Shown: positions 58,501-64,000 of the stretch, piece after piece
Layout of the letters: each line of letters starts with the position of its first letter
How positions within the stretch are numbered: the stretch's first letter is position 1
DNA from: Lyophyllum atratum
Taxonomy: Eukaryota; Basidiomycota; Agaricomycetes; Agaricales; Lyophyllaceae
NCBI GenBank assembly: GCA_014905825.1
Contig: JACGCN010000042.1
Coordinates: forward strand, 351,942-415,941
DNA length: 64,000 bases
Direction: 5' to 3'
Program-made: the position numbers and the translations under genes
Notes under the pieces: model-generated
What the model saw: the letters and a program-made list of their open reading frames with translations, nothing else
Told to the model about the DNA's origin: nothing
The model's database searches: none

Positions 58501-59162
58501 CAAGGCCTTCGAAATTAATACACATCGTCAGCGCACCAGGCAGGACAATCCAACCGCACGCATTAGCAAGAAGGACAGTATCCCGCGCATTCCACTGATC
58601 CGTATGCAGTGCCAGGCGGACACCGATACCAGTGACTTCGACGAGGAAGAACCCGAAGGGGACCACACCACAGGTGCTCAGGCCGTTGATAGCTCGAGTT
58701 CTTCAGGACCTAACCTAACTTATATGATGTTATATCACACAGCCTTGTCCACAGACTTAGAGATTCCCATCGGCAACGCACATCAGTCCCCTTCACAAGC
58801 TGCGGTCACGTTGGAACCCATGTCAGACCAGTCGTCTCAGGGTGTACATGAGCAGTCGGCTACGGCCTTCGATAGCCTGTTCAGCACTACCAGCCAAACT
58901 TTGGACGGCGCGCCCCATAATCTGGAAGAAGGGTTCGATTCAACTGTGGGAAGCATTTCAACGGTGAAGACCAAGTCTCGAGGCAAAGCAGTAGTCACCT
59001 ATGCGGGAAGGGAAGGAAGGAAACGGGCTCCGAGCTCTCCTGGTATGATCTTTGAGCGTGTCTCGCGAGTTCTGCCACACTGACCTATCCTTAGACGCGA
59101 AACGGGGAGCAAAGAAGAAGCGGGTGAACCGGGATTCCGAGAACGATCAGGATACTGAGTGA
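55560..59162 (+). CDS. ParB/sulfiredoxin-motif protein, second tandem paralogue
   Basis: Seven exons: 55560-56172, 56234-56556, 56611-57195, 57434-57580, 57633-58451, 58505-59042, 59095-59162; 1,030 residues with no defect. Residues about 40-145 read LLGYGMLYL..., NAIPVLVRPEWF... and ALSGQHRFQAA (SGQHR at 136-140). A strand, a loop, then G-x-H-R-x-x-A is the signature of ParB/sulfiredoxin-fold nucleotide-binding or nuclease domains. A Lys/Glu-rich coiled coil follows, then conserved helical blocks (CNHLSRNEAKHVYKEAEEDR, GSYYRQCDLFSLRWLSKALL, VTRWFSPLVDHVL, SAGWEAIRSGYLEAANSMR). The end is an acidic Ser-rich tail and a basic RGAKKKRVN cluster, a likely nuclear signal. Fold by motif only; the family is not one I know. 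The start at 55560 is the first ATG of the frame. Confidence 0.8.
57196..57433 (+). other. Long intron with palindromes (copy 2)
   Basis: 238 nt intron at the same codon as in copies 1 and 3. It holds CACACTTACG-CTCAGA-CGTAACTGTG (9 of 10 pairs), CACACTTGCATCTCAGCGTA followed by AACGTG, and GCACGCTTACGCTCAGACGC followed by GAATGTGC. Stems are imperfect but CACACTT and AGACG-type halves are kept. Confidence 0.8.
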
Positions 59163-59883
59163 AGATGGACGGGATCAGTGATGGTCAATTTACTTCTTTT
59201 ACTCTACTGTATGGCCATATACAAGCAACTTGGACAACATCACGCGTTACGAATTGTAGGGATTGTTCTTGCAACGCGTGTTCCTAAGTTTTCGATGGTC
59301 GCCTGCGACACATCAGTCTCCCAATTGACCCCCTGTAACGTATGTATGACGCAGCTTGGGTTGTCAACGCCGCTCCAAGTGAGTGGAACGCACCGCGGCC
59401 AGTTGTCACCATGGAAAATATTTCTTTAACTGGACCCCATATGAGTCCTCCGATCCCTCCCACACTCGCATCACGGCGTAGGTGTGCACTACATTTGCGT
59501 CGAGGTGCAAGTGTGGCTTTGCTTGTACATAAGGCAATCGCTTGTACGCCATGTTTGAACATAAATAACATTAGTGAACATTCACATCACGGCGCAAATG
59601 TGGAACTACCATTTGCGTCAAGGATGAAGTATGCCTTTGTTTGTACAAGGTTCATTTGATGAGAGGTGTACAAACACATGTCATCAGTTTTTCTGCCTCA
59701 TTGACTCTTGAACGCGACTTCGAGAACCGATCGGTTGACATACGTGATCAGCAGAAAGACTAACTCCAAGATGGTGAAGGTTCGCTTTGTTTATTCATTC
59801 TGTTTTAACGCAGGATTGTAATTGAAACTCGTGAATGCCTTGGCCAGAATGCAAAAGAAAAAATTGCTACCGAACCCGGCCGA
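59163..59883. other. Intergenic region with a palindrome cluster
   Basis: Between the second and third paralogues. From about 59460 to 59650 the same palindrome family recurs: CACACTCGCATCACGGCGTA followed by GGTGTG; ACATTTGCGTCGAGGTGCAA followed by GTGTG; and CACATCACGGCGCAAATGTG. No gene is supported, though open sequence runs in frame into the next gene from about 59815. Confidence 0.6.
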
Positions 59884-62800
59884 ATGAAGGAAAAGACGCG
59901 GGACACAGACCGGTGCGAGGGCTATCGACGCGAGTTCTTCCTCGGGTCGGCACTTGTTCGTGTTGTCGCGTCAAATGGCGCGTCTCCGGTCAATTTCCTC
60001 TTCGGAAAGTACAACTGGCGTGGTCTGTCGACAACCGAAGTCGACAGCATGGTCGCCAACTTTCGTGCGGAAGGCATGAGGAACAAGTATCCGGAGAACG
60101 CGATTCCATGTATTATCGACCCCGTCAGCGTTGAAACGACCCAGCTGGTCAAGGACCGACTGGCCGCAGAGTTTCCGAAGGTTGAGTTCCCGTCCAGTCA
60201 GGTTCTGGTCGCATGCAGCGGGCAACATCGGGAGGCGGCAGCTAGAAGGTTCATGGAACAACTACAGGACCAGAAGAAAGATCTACTGAAGGAGATTGCA
60301 GACGGGGACCGGAGTACGAAGAAGGGCAAATCAAAGGCGGACAATGCGGACGAAGTGAACAGCGTTATCTTGAGAGCAAAAGATACACTCGCAGTGGTGG
60401 AGGAACAGATTAGAGACGCACCCTGGTGGCTGGTGGACTTCTATTCCTCTGGTACGATCATTTACCAGATACCATTCTGTCTGAAGACCTGACATATGTC
60501 TAGCTGGCCCCGAAGAGCTATGGAATTATCTCTCCCGAAATGCACATGCCCACGTTTACGGGGAAGCTGCCGAGGACCAATTCCTGCAGGCGCTACGCAT
60601 AATTGAAAAGGAACCCACGAAGCTCGATGAGACCATCGAACGGGCGGCGCAAACGAAGTTCGCGGGATTGCTGTCCTCGCCTTATTCCCGCAATACATGT
60701 CTCAATATGATATCGTACGGCCCCTACTTCCCCCGTGCCGCGATATTCAAGAATAGCTGGCTGATTGGGGCATTTTTATCAGTCCATGGCGGAGTAGGTC
60801 ACCTGCTGAACCATACCTGTCGCACACGCTGACTTACATCGTAGATCCTCGGGTGCCTCGTAAACCATAGCCTACGTTTACTTAGGGGCCTGTTCTCCGC
60901 CAGCGAATTCTATTCTTCGGCTGATATCCGTGCCCTTATCGAGGATTTCAATGAAAGGGGAAAATATATCGACGCTCAGATAACCGCCATAGCTGAAGGT
61001 CAGAGCCCAGACACTAGCAAGGACGCCGCGATGAAAGTCGCCTCCAGCCCCACGATATCTCGACTGCAAGCCCTTGAGGACGCAAAACAAGCGCTGAACG
61101 ACGAGATTCAGGCTGTCGACGCCAAGTTTTTCTCTGGTGCAGTTGAAACATCGCTCATAACTGTGGTCTTTCTGGACCGTCTTGATACTGATGCGTCGAA
61201 CACGGCGAGTCGTCTGAAGAGAGTCCCGCAAAAGACGGGTCAACATTCCGACCACCTTAGGGACTACGTCAAGAAAGCCCTTATAACGTTGAAGCTGACC
61301 TTTCCTGAACTTCGCACCCACGGATACACGGAGCCGCAGAAAATCGTCGTCCAGTTCATTGCACCTCGGTTTGAATGGATGTGCTCAGAATTGCATGGTC
61401 GACCTCTCCCGTTACCAATATTCACCACTACCGTCATCGAAGCCGTGCATGAGTCGTTCTCAACCACTCCAGAGGCGATCAAGGAGGTGAGTCTTCGATT
61501 CGTGGCCCACATCATTTTCACGTTCACGCCCGGCATTCGGAGCGCATCAACCATTACACAGTCACGTCGCGGCGTGAATGTGCGATGGCGTTTTGTGTTT
61601 GGTGGACATCTGCGGGTACACACTTACGTTGCGACGTACATGTGCGACTGCGCAGTTGATTGCCAAAATTGTGTCCGCTGTCGGTCATACTCACGATATC
61701 CACACAGGTTGTACGGTGGTTTCATCCGATCGTTGACCATACGCTGGAAATCAAAAAACAAAGTCTTCACTCTTCATCTGCGTATCTGTTGGATGCGCTT
61801 AGATCGGCTCAATTTATCTCTAACGACAATCTCACCGAAAGACAAGAGAAGGTATGTTCTGACTTGTGTCCGAAGTATCCAGCTAATGTCCGGTGCTAGG
61901 TCTCCCGAAAGATCTTTGATCTCCGGCCCCACTTACTGGCGTTGGAGATTCACATTAGGAACAATCCCGCATCGTGTCCACGATTGAAGAAGGCCAGTTT
62001 GGCCAAGATATTTCAACCACTGCGCGATTACTGCAAAAGTATCAAAGTGCCAAGGCCCACGAAAGCCAACCCCCGAAGGACGACACGGAGCAAGCCACTG
62101 GTTATCGAAGAGGACGAGGATGAATTGGACGCGAACTTGCCCTCCGGCAAAGACGCAGACAACGAGAAGGTGAACGATTTCCTGGAGGACATCACCTGGA
62201 AAAATCTCAGTCGGTTGTACGTCGGGGCCTTCAAAGCTGGAAGAGCCAAGGCTATGGATCTCGCTACGGCTGATCACGAAGTATTGACGTACCTCATGGG
62301 TGACGGTGTGTGGACATATCCGCCTTCGAAAAACTTTCATCGCGACTTCATTCCCCTCGTCGACGCCGCCGTCTTTGAATACGTCTATGCTCAATGGTAC
62401 CGCAAATCACTCCTCGGGGAATCTGCTGCTGGCGTCATTCGGAAGCATCTGGAATCATGCCTGAGGAGCTACACTGTCGACGGCGTAAGGTGGGCTGACA
62501 AGTTGGAAGTCAGCTGCAGTCTTGAGGAAGAAGATGTGCGCAAAATTGCCGGAGGGATCCGCGACGTGCAGAAGAAGTGGGATGCCGAAGAAGCGATCAC
62601 CAAGCTGCTTCATACGCTATACAGAAGCCCTTATGTCATGTTGAAGGAAAACGGCACCGAGGTGGCACCGGAAGTCAGCCGCGCGATTGGTATTTTGAAA
62701 AAGGTTGGTCTCTACATAACACAGTGTACGATGTACTGACACCCTTTATTCAAGGCGCTAGAGATCAACGTCCACCGGTGGTTTAGAAGGAAGACCGATA

Positions 62801-63336
62801 CGAACGCGTTCATCTCGCCCGACGACTTCATTCACGAATACGTGCTGGATGAGATTCCTCCAACTGCCAGTGAAGACCCATATACCGGCGACTTCAAACA
62901 TATATTTCCGTGGCTTGGTCCCGAGGGCCCAGGCCCTGTTGTCTCCGATCCAAAAGAGCAGCTAATGGATGATCATCCAGAGGTGAAGAAGGCCGACGCT
63001 CCAATTCCTCCTCGCGATGGCGAAGTCACACTCAACTCCGAGGTCCCAATTCCCACCGTCTCCGATGCAGACGATCATGGAGGTGTCAAAGAGCCCACCG
63101 CTCCAATTACCCCTCGCGATCGCGGAGTTGCGTCCGACGTTGGCACCGCCGAAGACAAGTCGCAGACGACGGAGGACGAACCGGTAGGTGCGCTCCTCGG
63201 AAAACGCAAGGGCACAGAAAGTGATGACGATGCAGAAGGTACGTCTTTGCAGTCAATCCAACAGTACTTACCTCTAACAATCTCAACAGAGCAACAACAC
63301 GCGAGGCAGAGGCGGAAGCAGGGGCCGGGTCCGTAG
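59884..63336 (+). CDS. ParB/sulfiredoxin-motif protein, third tandem paralogue
   Basis: Seven exons: 59884-60451, 60504-60793, 60845-61486, 61708-61851, 61900-62703, 62755-63238, 63290-63336; 992 residues, intact. It keeps FLFGKYNWRGLS, ENAIPCIIDP and ACSGQHREAAA (SGQHR at 112-116), the LWNYLSRNAHAHVYGEAAED block, VVRWFHPIVDHTL and AAGVIRKHL. It is much more diverged from copies 1 and 2 than they are from each other, yet intron positions match copy 2. The tail has two approximate repeats (ADAPIPPRDGEVT and TAPITPRDRGVA) and ends with a basic KRKG ... RQRRKQG cluster. Possible DNA-processing or DNA-binding role by motif; substrate unknown. The start is the first ATG in frame, and an upstream exon is possible because the frame is open to about 59815. 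Confidence 0.78.
61487..61707 (+). other. Long intron with palindromes (copy 3)
   Basis: 221 nt intron at the homologous position. It contains CACAGTCACGTCGCGGCGTG followed by AATGTG, CACACTTACGT-TGCG-ACGTACATGTG (10 of 11 pairs), and a weaker TTCACGCCCGGCATTCGG copy near 61520. Confidence 0.8.
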
Positions 63337-64000
63337 CCAATCGAATGCCCCATCACAATTTTTTATCACACTGGCTTCGAAACGAAAAATCGTAACATTA
63401 ATGTATCATTCGGGATAAGAATGAAATTTGCGCTGGATATCATGATCTGACGTGCGTGTGAAACGGGGCCGCTGCAAAAAAACTATTGCGAGTAAGCTTC
63501 AAGGTAAAGAATCTTGGCCTGAGCACCAATGTGGTTCTCGCATCCAGGTGCGTCATAGGTTGTGCAAGACTCACGGCTCGATATCACTGGTAAGAATGGG
63601 TCACCAGGGCGATACGACTTCTTATGGTCCCGCTCCCACCTACACGTCAGGGAGCAGCTGTGCCGCGTGCATATCTGAATATACCCAAGGAGACGAGTCT
63701 CATCAAGGTTCGTCCACATACACGTCGAGGCGTAGCCGCGGCGATAACAATCGTCCAGCCACGTTTTTTTTTCTCCGGCGAAACCTCTTGGCACTTATGC
63801 ACCCCGCCGCAGCTGTGCGATTTGATCATCATCGGCAGGTGATGTGAACAGCCCTGAACCGAAGCCCGTGATGCCGCTTCTAAGTCCAGATCCGCTCTCC
63901 CTCGTGTTGGCTGACAGGGTGAGAGAGTGCAGACCTGCCCTAGGTTGTGCCCACTTCTTTTCCCTAACCTGCCTCACGTTGTTGTGCCCACTAAAGTCCC
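63337..64000. other. Downstream region, no gene seen
   Basis: 3' flank of the third paralogue. Short overlapping frames on both strands have no domain. Nothing is supported up to the end of the window. Confidence 0.4.

Overview
This window is nuclear DNA of a filamentous basidiomycete, most likely an Agaricomycete mushroom-forming fungus. The evidence is dense genes split by 47-62 nt GT-AG introns, lineage-typical families (heme-thiolate peroxygenase, NB-ARC/MLKL-like NLR, Crinkler-domain proteins, a DUF6533-type membrane protein, a MEF2-type MADS factor, an SH3+TBC Rab-GAP) and hAT DNA transposons. All exon/intron models below were built by hand from splice sites and reading-frame continuity. 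There is no transcript evidence.

Layout. 0-4 kb: tail of an unknown gene, then a six-exon NLR-type STAND ATPase with a C-terminal helical repeat region. 4.6-6.9 kb: a nucleotidyltransferase-like protein built from degenerate internal copies. 7.1-8.7 kb (minus): a ten-exon peroxygenase. 9.8-10.7 kb: a homeodomain-like protein. 11.7-13.6 kb (minus): a Crinkler ubiquitin-like domain fused to a kinase. 16.0-17.9 kb: MADS-box factor. 20.5-21.3 kb: small secreted protein. 21.4-23.0 kb (minus): seven-TM-like membrane protein. 23-28.6 kb: gene-poor, with a diverged direct duplication. 28.7-34.6 kb: a 1,877-residue SH3+TBC protein. 35-38.6 kb: a Crinkler-domain-only gene and two poorly preserved coding regions.

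39.3-50.9 kb is a repeat-rich block. It holds a 33-34 bp minisatellite with a ~241 bp higher-order period, interrupted by an apparently intact 3.6 kb hAT transposon with an 8 bp target duplication. Next is a 1.2 kb non-autonomous hAT-like element inserted in an open reading frame, again with an 8 bp duplication. Then comes a 2.9 kb inverted satellite array of 59 bp hairpin units bounded by 29 bp inverted repeats, followed by a 0.4 kb direct repeat flanking a 50-residue gene.

51.2-63.3 kb is the most unusual part. Three tandem paralogues of about 1,000 residues share exon structure and a ParB/sulfiredoxin-like S-G-Q-H-R motif, with acidic then basic C-terminal tails. I do not recognise the family. 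The first copy carries two frame disruptions; the other two are open. Each has one long intron (221-238 nt) at the same position, filled with imperfect palindromes of the form CACACTT-N-AAGTGTG. The same palindrome type recurs between the genes and in the neighbouring repeats. This co-occurrence of a DNA-processing-like protein family and a palindrome family is the best candidate for an undescribed system.
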